From contig NZ_CP012700.1 in the NCBI RefSeq assembly GCF_001307295.1, positions 499,001-563,000 on the forward strand: a stretch of DNA of 64,000 nt. The letters are read 5' to 3'. The notes below the pieces were generated by a model. That model was not told the DNA's origin. It searched no databases and saw nothing but the letters and a program-made list of their open reading frames with translations. The translations under genes were made by a program, and so were the position numbers. Position 1 is the stretch's first letter. Every line of letters starts with the position of its first letter. This DNA is from Sphingopyxis macrogoltabida (GTDB lineage Bacteria > Pseudomonadota > Alphaproteobacteria > Sphingomonadales > Sphingomonadaceae). Positions 25,126-34,325 of the stretch are shown piece by piece.

Positions 25126-25973
25126 AGCCAGTTTCCTCCGAATTTCTTCTCGCCGGCGCCGCCTTGCTTGGTCTCGCGTCGCCTTCGCTTGCCGCTGAAA
25201 GCCGCGATCCGCGCCAGAATGTCGGGCGCGCGAATGATGCCGCCCGTGTCCAGCCCGAGCGGGCCACCTTCCTCAATGCTATCCAGAAATATGCCTGGGC
25301 CGAAGGGGCACTCTACCAGGTTTACGCATCGCCGGGGCAGGTCACCGATATCGTGCTGCAGGAGGGTGAGGAGCTCGTCGGGCCGGGGCCCGTTGCCGCC
25401 GGCGATACGGTGCGCTGGATCATCGGCGACACGGTGAGCGGCAGCGGCTCCGCGCGCCGCGTGCATATCCTCGTGAAACCAACGCGGCCCGACATCGTGA
25501 CGAATATCGTCATCAACACGAGCAGGCGGACCTATCATATCGAGCTGCGCGCAACGCCCGCAACTTATATGGCATCGGTGTCCTGGTCCTATCCGGAAGC
25601 CGAGCTCATCGCGCTGCGCATGGCCGAAGCAGAGCGCGAGCGGACCGCCCCGGTCGCGGCGGGGCTCGACCTCGGCGCCCTCAACTTTCGCTATCGGCTC
25701 TCTGGCGACAAGCCCGGGTGGCGCCCGGTAAGGGTCTTCGACGACGGACGGCAGACCTTCGTGGAATTCGGCGACGATATCGCGACAGGTGAGATGCCGC
25801 CGCTGTTCGCCACCGGTGCGAAAGGAGAGGCGGAGCTTCTCAACTACCGTGTCCAGGGACGCTACATGATCGTCGACCGGCTGTTCGAGCGCGGCGAACT
25901 GCGGATGGGTGCCGGCCGCGCGGCGCGCAAGGTGATCATCGAACGCGCCTCGCGCGGCGGGGGCCGCTCATGA
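25122..25973 (+). CDS. trbG: TrbG conjugal transfer protein (VirB9-like)
   Basis: The 283-residue product has a signal peptide (MKPVSSEFLLAGAALLGLASPSLA). The VirB9/TrbG domain includes YASPGQVTDIVLQEGEEL near the N-terminus and the C-terminal lobe LNFRYRLSGDKPGWRPVRVF, FVEFGDDI, YMIVDRLFERGELRMG. It builds the outer-membrane core complex with TrbI. Overlaps with both neighbours show tight coupling. Confidence 0.95.
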   Translation: MKPVSSEFLLAGAALLGLASPSLAAESRDPRQNVGRANDAARVQPERATFLNAIQKYAWAEGALYQVYASPGQVTDIVLQEGEELVGPGPVAAGDTVRWIIGDTVSGSGSARRVHILVKPTRPDIVTNIVINTSRRTYHIELRATPATYMASVSWSYPEAELIALRMAEAERERTAPVAAGLDLGALNFRYRLSGDKPGWRPVRVFDDGRQTFVEFGDDIATGEMPPLFATGAKGEAELLNYRVQGRYMIVDRLFERGELRMGAGRAARKVIIERASRGGGRS

Positions 25974-27178
25974 GCGCGCCGGAACGAGACGATGCGATTG
26001 TGACGGGGCCCGCAGCAGCCCCCCCCTCCGGTGCCGAACCTTTCCGGCTCGGCGCTGAACCTCCGAAGGTCGTGCGTCTTTCTCGCAAGGCGCTTGCCAT
26101 CATGGGCGGTACCGCGGGCATCGCGATTGGCGGCGCGCTGCTCTACGCGCTGCAGTCGACGGAACCGAAGGTAGCAGAAAACCTCCATAACAGCGATCGC
26201 GCAAACCGGTCCGAACTCGTGACCGGTGCGCCGGGTGCTTATGACAAGATTCCAAAGCTCGGCGACCCGCTCCCCGGCGACCTCGGGAGACCGATTCTCT
26301 CGGCGCGCGAGAAAGGCGAGGCGGTACCCATGCCCCCGATAGGCGCGCCGCATACTGACTCCCGGACAGCTGCCGCCGAACAGGCACGCGCGAGGGTAGC
26401 ACAGGAGCGCGACAGTGCTCGGGCCAGCCAGATATTTCTTGGTGGCGGGGCATCTCTTCCATCGCCTGTGCCGGTCTTGGGCGATACGGCACTGCCACCT
26501 GCGCCCGGCAATCCCCAAGCCGTTCAAACGTTGGCCGGAAAGCGGAGGGATTTCCTCGGTGGCGACAGTGCGCGGCCGACGGAAAGCGCGGCGCGGATCG
26601 TCGCGCCCTCGTCGCCCAATGTGGTTCAGGCGGGCAGTGTGATTCCGGCCGCGCTCATCACCGGCATCCGCTCCGACCTCCCGGGGCAGGTCACGGCGCA
26701 GGTGACGCAGAATGTCTATGACAGCCCCACCGGGCGCATCCTGCTGATCCCGCAGGGTGCTCGGCTGATCGGCGAATATGACAGCGAGATCGCTGACGGG
26801 CAGAACCGGGTGCTGCTCGTCTGGGAGAGGCTCATCCTTCCGGGCGGCCGTTCGCTCGCGCTCGATCGCCAGCCAGGGGCCGACGCGTCGGGCCGGGCAG
26901 GCCTCGCCGATCGCACCGACCATCATTGGGGTCGGGTCTTGCGCGCCGCGCTGATATCGACCTTGCTCGGCATCGGTGTCGAAACGGGATCGGGCGGCGA
27001 TGACGCCCTCCTTCGGGCGCTCCGGGACGGGGCGCAGGACAGCGTGAACCAGGCGGGTCAGCGGATCGTGGAGCGCGAGATGAAGGTGCCGCCTACGCTC
27101 ACGATCCGCCCCGGCCACACGCTGCGCGTCATCGTGACGCGCGACCTCGTCTTCGAGAACAAGGGCAGCGAAGGATGA
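25970..27178 (+). CDS. trbI: TrbI conjugal transfer protein (VirB10-like)
   Basis: The 402-residue protein has a short cytoplasmic part, one membrane helix (IMGGTAGIAIGGALLYAL, about residue 45), a Pro/Ala/Arg-rich linker to about 215, and the VirB10 beta-barrel domain (VIPAALITGIRSDLPGQV, ILLIPQGARLIGEYDSEI). The end is TLTIRPGHTLRVIVTRDLVF. It spans the periplasm and connects TrbG to the inner-membrane complex. It has ATGA overlaps at both ends. Confidence 0.95.
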   Translation: MSAPERDDAIVTGPAAAPPSGAEPFRLGAEPPKVVRLSRKALAIMGGTAGIAIGGALLYALQSTEPKVAENLHNSDRANRSELVTGAPGAYDKIPKLGDPLPGDLGRPILSAREKGEAVPMPPIGAPHTDSRTAAAEQARARVAQERDSARASQIFLGGGASLPSPVPVLGDTALPPAPGNPQAVQTLAGKRRDFLGGDSARPTESAARIVAPSSPNVVQAGSVIPAALITGIRSDLPGQVTAQVTQNVYDSPTGRILLIPQGARLIGEYDSEIADGQNRVLLVWERLILPGGRSLALDRQPGADASGRAGLADRTDHHWGRVLRAALISTLLGIGVETGSGGDDALLRALRDGAQDSVNQAGQRIVEREMKVPPTLTIRPGHTLRVIVTRDLVFENKGSEG

Positions 27179-27396
27179 GCGCGCTTCGCCTTGGACCGAT
27201 CGCCGATGACAAGCCGGTCAAATTGACGATCGAGGTTCCGGGACGGCTGCACCGCGATCTGCTTGTCTATGCCGAGATCCACGCGAAGGCCACGGGCCTC
27301 GCCGAGCCGCTGGCGCCCGAGAAGATTGCGGTCCCAATGATCGAGCGCTTCATTTCCGCTGACCGCGGGTTCGCGAGTGCGCGGCGGCAGCGCTGA
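27175..27396 (+). CDS. DUF2274 protein
   Basis: The 73-residue product MSALRLGPIADDKPVKLTI... contains VPGRLHRDLLVYAEIHA and KIAVPMIERFISADRGFA, the pattern of DUF2274. This is a small, ribbon-helix-helix-like protein that closes trb operons in many alphaproteobacterial elements. It may bind DNA; the role is unknown. The start overlaps trbI (ATGA). Confidence 0.85.
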   Translation: MSALRLGPIADDKPVKLTIEVPGRLHRDLLVYAEIHAKATGLAEPLAPEKIAVPMIERFISADRGFASARRQR

Positions 27397-27509
27397 GGGC
27401 TGCATTCCGCATCATGCGCGTCGCTTTTGGCGTTTTCATACAATCGGCAGGCAAGGGCGGCGCCTAAGGGCGCTGGGCGACCCAGAAGAGCTCGCCTTTC
27501 TTGCAAGGG

Positions 27510-28892
27510 CTAGACCTTCATTCCTGCCCGCCCGCGTCCTCGTCGGGCGGGCACTTTTTCAACCTTCCTGGTGTTAGAGACCATTCGGCGTTGTATTTCG
27601 CCATTGCGCGATGCGTCGTTGGCGCGAGCATCTTGACGGTCCGTCGGGTCCGAAGCTGGAGCAGGCTGCGGAAAAGCTCGCAAGGCATTCGTTGCTGCCT
27701 GGATGGCCGAGGAAACATGATCATTCCAAAGTTTTAGCGCTTCCTGCTTTTCTTCCTTCCAATCATGGCGCTGATATATTCCGGCTACACCCGCACGCGA
27801 ACCTCCCACATGGTTCAGCACAGCCTCGGTAACCTCGAAGCGAATCCCGAGCCTCTGAAACCCTGTTGCGAGCGTGCGCCTCAGGTCATGCAGACGCCAG
27901 TCGGGCACAGGCTCGCCGCCGTCCTGCGATAAGAGCAAAACCAGCTTGTCTTTGCCCTTGCTGTAGCCCGTGAAAGCGCCTCCGCGCGCCGTCGCGAACA
28001 GCTTCCCGGCACGCGGCCATTTTGCTGCGCCAGCCACCTGATCCAGAACGGCTACGGCCAGATCGTTCAGTGGTATCTGGTTCGACTTGCCATTCTTTGC
28101 CCGTTCCTTTGGCAAGGTCCACATACGTTCGACTTGGTCGACTTCCTCCCAGCGGAGCGACGAAACTTCCTCTCGTCGCTGTCCAGTGACGATCAGCAGC
28201 CGAATGATTGGGCCGAAGCAATGGTGCGTGTGCGGCGCCGCGAGCCAAACGCGGGCGAGCTCTTGGTCCGACAGCCAGCGGTCGCGCGGGGTAACGGCAG
28301 GCGGAGTCTCCATCCCTTCCATCGGGCTGCGGTCGATGTCCCCACGGCCCACCGCCCAGCGAAAGAGCCGGCGCATCACTGCAAAGACGTTTCGGATATT
28401 GCCGATCTGCTCCCTCGGCATTCGGTCCATCACCGCAATAATATCGGACCGAACAAGCCGCGGCAGGGGCTTTGAGCCCAACACCGGCTTCACATGGAGT
28501 CTCAGGCCTTGCTCCGCGAGCCGCTTCCAACCTTTGCCAACGCAAGAGTCGACAAATCGATCGGCATAATTGTCGAATGCCAGATCGACCGCCTCACGCC
28601 GGCGCTGCCGCTCCGCCTCTCCTGGATCCGTGCCTTGGGCGACTAGAATGAACAGCCGTTCCGCTTCGGCTCTCGCCGTGCTTGGGCTCCAAGGCGAGCC
28701 GTGACTGCCGATCGTATATCGGCGGGTCTTTGATTCTCGTCCGCCCATTCGAAATTGCAGGACGTATGAAACGGCCCCCGATTTTGTTCGCTTGGCGCCG
28801 AAGCCTCTTATGCTATCATCCCAGAGGATGTCATTTTCGCTACTTGCGATGAGAACATCGATAGAGCGTTTTGTGATCTTTCCGCGTGCCAT
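27510..28892 (-). CDS. Tyrosine-type site-specific integrase
   Basis: The 460-residue protein has an N-terminal DUF4102-like arm-binding domain (MARGKITKRSIDVL..., DDSIRGFGAKRTKSG) and a SAM-like core-binding domain. The catalytic domain shows Arg I in TGQRREEVSSLRW, the box HDLRRTLATGFQRLG (His-x-x-Arg), and HVGGSRAGVAGIYQRHDW with the nucleophile Tyr. ATG 28892 follows GGGAGA; upstream in-frame codons lack a ribosome site. It is convergent with the trb operon and faces trmB across 132 bases, where an attachment site is expected. The gene looks intact. Confidence 0.94.
   Translation of the reverse strand: MARGKITKRSIDVLIASSENDILWDDSIRGFGAKRTKSGAVSYVLQFRMGGRESKTRRYTIGSHGSPWSPSTARAEAERLFILVAQGTDPGEAERQRRREAVDLAFDNYADRFVDSCVGKGWKRLAEQGLRLHVKPVLGSKPLPRLVRSDIIAVMDRMPREQIGNIRNVFAVMRRLFRWAVGRGDIDRSPMEGMETPPAVTPRDRWLSDQELARVWLAAPHTHHCFGPIIRLLIVTGQRREEVSSLRWEEVDQVERMWTLPKERAKNGKSNQIPLNDLAVAVLDQVAGAAKWPRAGKLFATARGGAFTGYSKGKDKLVLLLSQDGGEPVPDWRLHDLRRTLATGFQRLGIRFEVTEAVLNHVGGSRAGVAGIYQRHDWKEEKQEALKLWNDHVSSAIQAATNALRAFPQPAPASDPTDRQDARANDASRNGEIQRRMVSNTRKVEKVPARRGRGRAGMKV
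27526..27559 (+). terminator. Rho-independent terminator of the trb operon
   Basis: GCCCGCCCG (27526-27534) pairs perfectly with CGGGCGGGC (27544-27552) across a 9-nt loop, followed after two bases by a T5 run (27555-27559). It is oriented for transcription from trbI/DUF2274 and lies inside the 3' end of the convergent integrase gene. Confidence 0.85.
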
Positions 28893-28983
28893 AAATGGGT
28901 CTCCCAATACGGCGTTTCCAGCAATCACCGGGCAATCACCGTGACGGAAATTGCCGCGTAATTGGAGAAAAGATAGCATAGGG

Positions 28984-29008
28984 AAGGCCTAGAAAAAACT
29001 AGCCTTTT
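28984..29008. other. AT-rich imperfect palindrome between integrase and trmB
   Basis: AAGGCCTAG and CTAGCCTT (one unpaired C) flank an A6 loop, and the plus strand continues TTTTC. Read on the plus strand it resembles a weak terminator. Its place between the integrase and the 3' end of trmB also makes it a candidate core of the element attachment site. No matching copy was found near the left side of the element by eye. Confidence 0.35.
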
Positions 29009-29024
29009 CAACTCTATAGCACTC

Positions 29025-29750
29025 TTATCTACGCCTCCAGCGCATATACCAGACTTCGTGCCCTTGCGTGCGCGCCTTGGCTTCGTAGCGGGTTTCGGGC
29101 CAGCCGCCCGGCCGGACGAGGAAGTCGCCTGACGCCTGTGCCAGCCATTCAAACTGGTGGCGGTGGCGGCGCATGATCATCAGCGCGTGGGCGAGATAGA
29201 TGGGGTGATCGGTGCCGAAGCGGAATTCGCCGCCGGGTTTGAGCTTCGCCGCGATCAGGTCGACCGGGCCGTCGTTCATCATCCGCCGCTTGGCGTGGCG
29301 CGCTTTCGGCCAGGGGTCGGGATGGAGCAGATAGGCGAAGCTCAGCGCGCCGTCGGGAATCCGGCGCAGCACTTCCAGCGCATCGCCGTGATGGATGCGG
29401 ACGTTGGCGAGCGGCAGGCGTTCGCCGTGGTCGCCCGACACATGCACCAGCGCCTGCGCGACGCCGTTGACGAAGGGCTCGGCGCCGATGAAGCCATGGT
29501 CGGGCAACATGTCGGCGCGCCCGGCCATATGTTCGCCGCCGCCGAAACCGATCTCGAAGTGCAGGGGGCGCCCCTGTCCCTCGGCGTCGCCGAACAGCCG
29601 CGCCGCGGTGACTTCGCCTTCCGCGGGAACGGCAATCTGCGGCAGCAGCTTGTCGACAAGGTCCTGCTGTCCCGCGCGCAGCGGCTTGCCCTTGGCGCGG
29701 CCATAGAGGCGGTTGATCGTCGTCGGATCGCCGGATTTGTAAGCGGTCAT
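29025..29750 (-). CDS. trmB: tRNA (guanine-N7-)-methyltransferase
   Basis: This 241-residue Rossmann methyltransferase has the SAM-binding motif FEIGFGGGEH (about residue 65), GAEPFVNGVA, the TrmB signature HPDPWPKARHAKRR (about 145) and FGTDHPIY. It methylates guanosine 46 in the tRNA variable loop. It is the first core gene beyond the conjugative element. The C-terminal MRWRRR and stop at 29025 lie 132 bases from the integrase start, so the 3' end could be an integration target that kept the reading frame. metK and lnt lie upstream on the same strand. Confidence 0.95.
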   Translation of the reverse strand: MTAYKSGDPTTINRLYGRAKGKPLRAGQQDLVDKLLPQIAVPAEGEVTAARLFGDAEGQGRPLHFEIGFGGGEHMAGRADMLPDHGFIGAEPFVNGVAQALVHVSGDHGERLPLANVRIHHGDALEVLRRIPDGALSFAYLLHPDPWPKARHAKRRMMNDGPVDLIAAKLKPGGEFRFGTDHPIYLAHALMIMRRHRHQFEWLAQASGDFLVRPGGWPETRYEAKARTQGHEVWYMRWRRR

Positions 29751-29812
29751 GCCGCGCGCCCTAGCCGAGCGGTGGCGTTCCGGTCAACGCGCCCCGGCTC
29801 GATGCGGGGGGC

Positions 29813-30790
29813 TCAGCGCGGCGGCCATGTCGCCGTCGTTCCGGCGGCGCGTTTCTTTTCAACAAGGTCGAGTGCGCGCTGCGGCGTGGGCAGGCGGTCC
29901 TGCGCGACAAGCGCGACGATCTGCGCCGCGACGATGAAATTGGCGGAATAATATCCCGCCGCGTGCGGCTGGACCGCGACCGCCTTGCCGTTGTCACCGA
30001 TTGCCAGCAGATAGCGGTCGGCTGTCCCCTCGGGGCGATAGACGGCGCGATTGCCGCCGACGACGCTGTCGATGCACCAGCGGGGTGCGGTCAGGCGCGG
30101 GGCTGGCGTCTGCACCCCGGCTGTCAGCGTTGGTGCAGGAAGCGCCGAATCGGCGGCGTTCCCGGTGAAGGCGAGCTTGGTCGCGCAATCGGCGATCGGC
30201 TCTGCCGCGACGGCGGCACCGGTCTGCGGCAAGCGGATTTCCGAGAGGGCAGCCTCCATGGATGCCGACAGCTCGCCGGGCGATTGCGTCGCCGAGGTTG
30301 CGCGCATCTTTACATACCAATCGCCGACGGCGAACGGCGCCACGCCGGTGCTGCGAATGCCCTCGACCCCTGCGGGTGCGAACACTGCCTTGAGGCCGCT
30401 CGCCGCAGCCTGCCCGGGCGGGGTGAAGGCGACCGGCGCGATCGCCAGCGCCGGGTTTTTCAGATCCTCGCGCAAACTGATCGCGCGCTGCGCCTGCGCA
30501 AACCAGATCGGTACGGCGCCGTTGGTATTGCGGAAAATATAGACGGTCAGTTGCTGGTTGCCGTCGCTGGACCCGAAATTCTGGCTGATGTCGAGTTCGG
30601 GTTCGGCGAAGCTCGTCGCGCGCATGCGCGCGAGGCCGCCGAGCGTTGCCGGGATGACGATGCCGCTATGGGCATGCGCCCATGCTGCCCCGGCATTGAC
30701 CGGCAGCGGCTGCTGGGCCGACGCTGCACCGGGCAAAGCCATGGCCAGCGCGGCGGCGAACAGGCTCGTGATAAGGCTCGTTTTTGCCAT
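29813..30790 (-). CDS. Exported hypothetical protein
   Basis: The 325-residue product has a clear signal peptide (MAKTSLITSLFAAALAMALP..., cleavage after ASAQ). The mature part is mixed alpha/beta, with TVYIFRNTNGAVPIWFAQA and GDWYVKMRATSA near the middle and two Cys (ADCATKL, RWCIDSV). ATG 30790 is best spaced from GGGGAGGA; an ATG six bases upstream is too close. It is between trmB and metK. No family was recognised. Confidence 0.75.
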   Translation of the reverse strand: MAKTSLITSLFAAALAMALPGAASAQQPLPVNAGAAWAHAHSGIVIPATLGGLARMRATSFAEPELDISQNFGSSDGNQQLTVYIFRNTNGAVPIWFAQAQRAISLREDLKNPALAIAPVAFTPPGQAAASGLKAVFAPAGVEGIRSTGVAPFAVGDWYVKMRATSATQSPGELSASMEAALSEIRLPQTGAAVAAEPIADCATKLAFTGNAADSALPAPTLTAGVQTPAPRLTAPRWCIDSVVGGNRAVYRPEGTADRYLLAIGDNGKAVAVQPHAAGYYSANFIVAAQIVALVAQDRLPTPQRALDLVEKKRAAGTTATWPPR

Positions 30791-30857
30791 CGCCATTCCT
30801 CCCCGATCCTGAAGCATTAGCTGTCAGATCGGGTTGGCGATAGCAAGCAGCCCTGCG

Positions 30858-32078
30858 TCAGCTGGCGAGCGCGGCCTTCAGCTTGTCGACGAGGTCGGTG
30901 CGTTCCCACGGAAAGGCGCTGCCGTCCGACTGGCGGCCGAAATGGCCATAGGCCGCGGTCTGCCGGTAGATCGGCTTGTTGAGGCCGAGGTGGGTGCGGA
31001 TACCCTTCGGCGTCAGGCGAACGAGCTCCGGAATCACCGCCTCGATGCGGCCTTCCTCGACGGTGCCGGTGCCGTGCAGGTCGACATAGATCGACAGCGG
31101 TTCGGCGACGCCGATCGCGTAGCTCAACTGGATCGTGCAGCGACGCGCGAGACCCGCGGCAACGATGTTCTTGGCGAGGTAACGGGTGATATATGCCGCC
31201 GAACGGTCGACCTTGGTCGGGTCCTTGCCGCTGAACGCGCCGCCGCCGTGCGGGCTGGCGCCGCCATAGGTGTCGACGATGATCTTGCGGCCGGTGAGGC
31301 CGGCGTCGCCGTCGGGGCCGCCGATCTCGAAACGCCCCGTCGGGTTGATATGATAGACGGTGTTCGCGGTCAGCAGTTCGGCAGGCAGCACGTCCGCGAT
31401 CACGCCGAGCACATATTTGCGCAGCTCGGTATATTTCGCTTCGTCGCCCTCGCCGTTGTGGAAGAAATAGCCCGGGGCATGCTGGGTCGACACGACGATT
31501 GCGGTCGCTTCGACCGGCCGTTCGTTGGCATAGCGCAGCGTGACCTGGCTCTTTGCGTCGGGTTCGAGGAAGGGGGCGATGCCCGCCTTGCGGTCGGCGG
31601 CCATGCGTTCGAGGATCTTGTGGCTGTAATCGAGCGTCGCGGGCATCAGGTCGGGGGTTTCATCCGATGCATAACCGAACATGATCCCCTGATCGCCGGC
31701 GCCCTCATCCTTGTCGGCCGCTTCGTCGACGCCCTGCGCGATATGCGCTGACTGGGCATGGAGGTTGTTTTCAAAGCGGAAGGTCTGCCAGTGGAAGCCG
31801 TCCTGTTCGTAACCGATCTCCTTGACCGTCCGGCGGACGGTGGCCTCGATCTCTTCGAGCGCGCCGGGCGCCCATTCGCCATTCTCGAACACGCCCTTGC
31901 AGCGGATTTCGCCGGCGAGCACGACAAGCTGGGTCGTCGTCAGCGTTTCGCACGCGACGCGCGCCTCGGGGTCCTTCGACAGGAACAGGTCGACGATCGA
32001 ATCGCTGATCTGGTCGGCCACCTTGTCGGGATGCCCTTCGGACACGCTTTCGGAGGTGAAGAGGAAGCTGTTGCGCAT
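30858..32078 (-). CDS. metK: S-adenosylmethionine synthetase
   Basis: The 406-residue protein starts [20 protein letters not shown]. Family landmarks are [16 protein letters not shown] (about residue 123), [20 protein letters not shown] (about 265) and the phosphate loop [19 protein letters not shown]. It makes S-adenosylmethionine from methionine and ATP. Length is slightly above the E. coli enzyme because of inserts typical for alphaproteobacteria. The lnt stop is 49 bases upstream, so the two may be co-transcribed, but a palindrome in the gap suggests separate control. Confidence 0.97.
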   Translation of the reverse strand: MRNSFLFTSESVSEGHPDKVADQISDSIVDLFLSKDPEARVACETLTTTQLVVLAGEIRCKGVFENGEWAPGALEEIEATVRRTVKEIGYEQDGFHWQTFRFENNLHAQSAHIAQGVDEAADKDEGAGDQGIMFGYASDETPDLMPATLDYSHKILERMAADRKAGIAPFLEPDAKSQVTLRYANERPVEATAIVVSTQHAPGYFFHNGEGDEAKYTELRKYVLGVIADVLPAELLTANTVYHINPTGRFEIGGPDGDAGLTGRKIIVDTYGGASPHGGGAFSGKDPTKVDRSAAYITRYLAKNIVAAGLARRCTIQLSYAIGVAEPLSIYVDLHGTGTVEEGRIEAVIPELVRLTPKGIRTHLGLNKPIYRQTAAYGHFGRQSDGSAFPWERTDLVDKLKAALAS

Positions 32079-32100
32079 GAGAGCCTTCTTTGGAGCAAAT

Positions 32101-32116
32101 ATAAAGGATGCTTTAT
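32101..32116. promoter_or_regulatory. Palindrome upstream of metK
   Basis: ATAAAG-GATG-CTTTAT is a perfect 6-4-6 inverted repeat, unusually AT-rich for this genome, in the 49-bp gap between lnt and metK. Size and composition suit a dimeric repressor. The ArsR-type methionine-cycle regulator SahR controls metK in many Proteobacteria and is one candidate; I cannot confirm its consensus here. Confidence 0.5.
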
Positions 32117-32127
32117 GTGTGGGGCTG

Positions 32128-33711
32128 TTAGCGTCCGCGCCGCCGAAAAGCAATGGCGGCGGCGAGCAACAGCAGCGCGAAGCCGACCGGCAGGACGTTG
32201 CCGAAGCGGGCAAAAAGGGTCGGGGCGTGTGGTGGGGGCAGGGTGGTATCGATCCGCCCCGGGGTATGCATCGGAATCGATGCGAGGATATGACCGTCGG
32301 CGTCGATCACCGCGCTGATGCCGGTCGGCGTCGCGCGCACGACGGGCAGGCCCTCCTCGATTGCGCGCAGCCGCGCCTGCGCCAGATGCTGCGGCGGTCC
32401 CCACGCGCCGAACCATGCGTCGTTCGACGGATTGAAGAGGAAGTCGGGACGGTGCGCGCGGTCGACGACCTGCCCCGAGAAGATGATCTCGTAACAGATT
32501 TGCAGGCCCGCGCGACCGAAGGCGCCGAGGTCGAGCGTGTGCGGCCCCGGTCCCGGCCAGAAGTCGATATCGCCCGGCGCGAGGCGCGACAGGCCGATCG
32601 CCGAGAGGATCGGGCGCATCGGGAGATATTCGCCATAGGGAACGAGGTGCGCCTTGTCGTAGCGCGGTCCGAGCGTGCCGTCTGCATGGACGGTCATCAC
32701 CGCGTTGCGGGCGCCGACCGCATCCCCCGTCTTGTTGAACTCGAGCTTCAGCGCACCGAGCAGCATCAGATCGCCGGGGTTCATCAGGTTCGTCAGCCGA
32801 CCGCGCGCCGCCGCCGGCGCGCGGTCGTAATAATAGGAGGGGTATCCGGTTTCGAGATAGTCGGGGATCGCTGCCTCGGGCCACAGGATCAGCCGCGGCC
32901 GCTCATCCCTCGGCGCGGTCAGCCGGGCGAGCTTGGCGAAATTGGCATCGGCCTTGCTGCCTTCCCATTTGTCCTGCTGACCGACATTGGGCTGGACGAC
33001 GGTGATGGGGGTGCGCTTCGCCCCCTTCGACCGGACCGCGGCATCGGCGCCCGCCTGAGCCAGGAAGGCCGTACCCCAAAGGGCGAGCAGGCCGCCAAAT
33101 AAGGCAGCCGCGGCGACACTGCGGCGAAACCATGCCAGAATCAGCACCGCCGCCAACAGGCAGACGAGCGCGCTCATGCCGTAGGTGCCGATCCAGCGAG
33201 CCGGCGCCGCGACATGCGGAACGGCGACCACTCCCAGCGGATTCCATGCAAAGCCTGTGAAAATCCAGCTGCGAAGCCATTCGGTCAGCGCCCACAGCGC
33301 CGCAAAGGCAAGGAGATAGGATGGCGCAGCAAAATGCGTGTCGGCCTTGGGTCGAATCATCCATGCGCCCCACGCCGCGATTGCCGGATAGACTGCGAGA
33401 TACAGCGACAACAGGACGACTGCGACCCAGCCGAGCCAGGCGGGCATTGCGGCCTGATAGGTGAAAGCGGTCGCGATCCAGTTGAGGCCGAGCGCGAAAT
33501 GGCCGACCCCGAACGCCCAGCCGGTTCCGAAGGCGCGCCGGCCGCGCGGGGCTCGCGCGACGAGCGCCATCCATCCGGCGACAGCAAGCAGGGTCAGCGG
33601 CCAGAAGCTCAGCGGCGCAAATCCCGTTGCCGAAACGGCTCCGAGGAGCAGGGCGACGAGCTTTGGCCAGCGGTCGGCGAAAGCGGCGATGCGGGAGGAG
33701 GTCGCGGTCAC
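32128..33711 (-). CDS. lnt: Apolipoprotein N-acyltransferase
   Basis: The 527-residue inner-membrane enzyme has N-terminal helices followed by the nitrilase domain. The catalytic Glu is in [12 protein letters not shown], the Lys in [15 protein letters not shown], and the Cys in [13 protein letters not shown]. It N-acylates lipoproteins after signal peptidase II. I chose GTG 33711 ([11 protein letters not shown]) because it gives normal family length; the longer frame from 33876 runs through non-conserved, Arg-rich sequence. No strong ribosome site is visible for any start. Confidence 0.94.
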   Translation of the reverse strand: MTATSSRIAAFADRWPKLVALLLGAVSATGFAPLSFWPLTLLAVAGWMALVARAPRGRRAFGTGWAFGVGHFALGLNWIATAFTYQAAMPAWLGWVAVVLLSLYLAVYPAIAAWGAWMIRPKADTHFAAPSYLLAFAALWALTEWLRSWIFTGFAWNPLGVVAVPHVAAPARWIGTYGMSALVCLLAAVLILAWFRRSVAAAALFGGLLALWGTAFLAQAGADAAVRSKGAKRTPITVVQPNVGQQDKWEGSKADANFAKLARLTAPRDERPRLILWPEAAIPDYLETGYPSYYYDRAPAAARGRLTNLMNPGDLMLLGALKLEFNKTGDAVGARNAVMTVHADGTLGPRYDKAHLVPYGEYLPMRPILSAIGLSRLAPGDIDFWPGPGPHTLDLGAFGRAGLQICYEIIFSGQVVDRAHRPDFLFNPSNDAWFGAWGPPQHLAQARLRAIEEGLPVVRATPTGISAVIDADGHILASIPMHTPGRIDTTLPPPHAPTLFARFGNVLPVGFALLLLAAAIAFRRRGR

Positions 33712-33929
33712 GCCGGCTGCTTTAGCGCCGCGCCTGCGGCCCCACAATGGCGCTCGCGCGGTTGGACGACGGCAGCAACCCGGCGCGGACCGGCAGACGG
33801 CGGATTTCGAGTGGAAGCGGACAAGCAGAGATCGTGAGGCCTCGGAAAACTGCGCAACTTCACGCGCGATTGACATATCTCCATAGCACGGCGGATCCGA
33901 GGTTCAGTGCTGTGCGCCGCGCCAAATGG

Positions 33930-33950
33930 ATCCCGGATCAAGTCCGGGAT
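33930..33950 (+). repeat. Palindromic repeat type A, single copy
   Basis: ATCCCGGA-TCAAG-TCCGGGAT, arms of 8 bp, followed by GACGAA. The same 21-mer recurs at 46605-46625 and inverted at 46561-46581. Confidence 0.8.
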
Positions 33951-34181
33951 GACGAAAGAAGCGGACGGAGCGAGGTCGTGAAACCGCAGAACACTGCGCA
34001 ACTTCACACGCGATCGGCTATTTAGCCGCTGCGATCGGTAACGATGACGAGCAAGATCGTGCAATAGTGGGCTCATCGACCAGCTTGGAGCATGGCGGCG
34101 CATTTTAGGAAAGCGGTTTTGACCGGCAATGAGGCTGGTGGGTTGCGGCCGCTTTCGGCCGGAAGCGGTCATCAATGCTGT

Positions 34182-34268
34182 GTACCCCGGCGAAAGCCGG
34201 GGCCCAGAGCGCCATAGCGCAACCTTGGCATTCCGACGCCCTGGACCCCGGCCTTCGCCGGGGTACAC
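34182..34268. repeat. Inverted pair of REP-type hairpins (type B)
   Basis: CCCCGGC-GAAA-GCCGGGG (34185-34202, a GNRA-like loop) and CCCCGGC-CTTC-GCCGGGG (34246-34263) are near-exact reverse complements including flanking GTGTA/TACAC. They are separated by about 40 bases. This head-to-head arrangement is typical of bacterial REP doublets mobilised by RAYT transposases; none is encoded in the window. Confidence 0.75.
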
Positions 34269-34325
34269 AAAACGGGCGAACATCCGCTCCCCACCCCAAA
34301 ATGGACTTGGATGTGGTGGCGGCTC

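Larger units (their letters stand above)
33712..34325. other. Repeat-containing intergenic region
   Basis: Just over 600 bases between the divergent side of lnt and the DUF2141 gene hold no supported gene. They contain a 21-bp palindromic repeat (33930-33950) and an inverted pair of REP-type hairpins (34182-34268). Short stretches such as GCGCAACTTCACGCG and GCGCAACTTCACACG (around 33850 and 34000) are near-duplicates. Confidence 0.5.

Noticed and set aside
32079..32127. Possible SAM riboswitch before metK
   Set aside because: The 49-base gap is too short for the common SAM riboswitch classes and shows only a simple palindrome.
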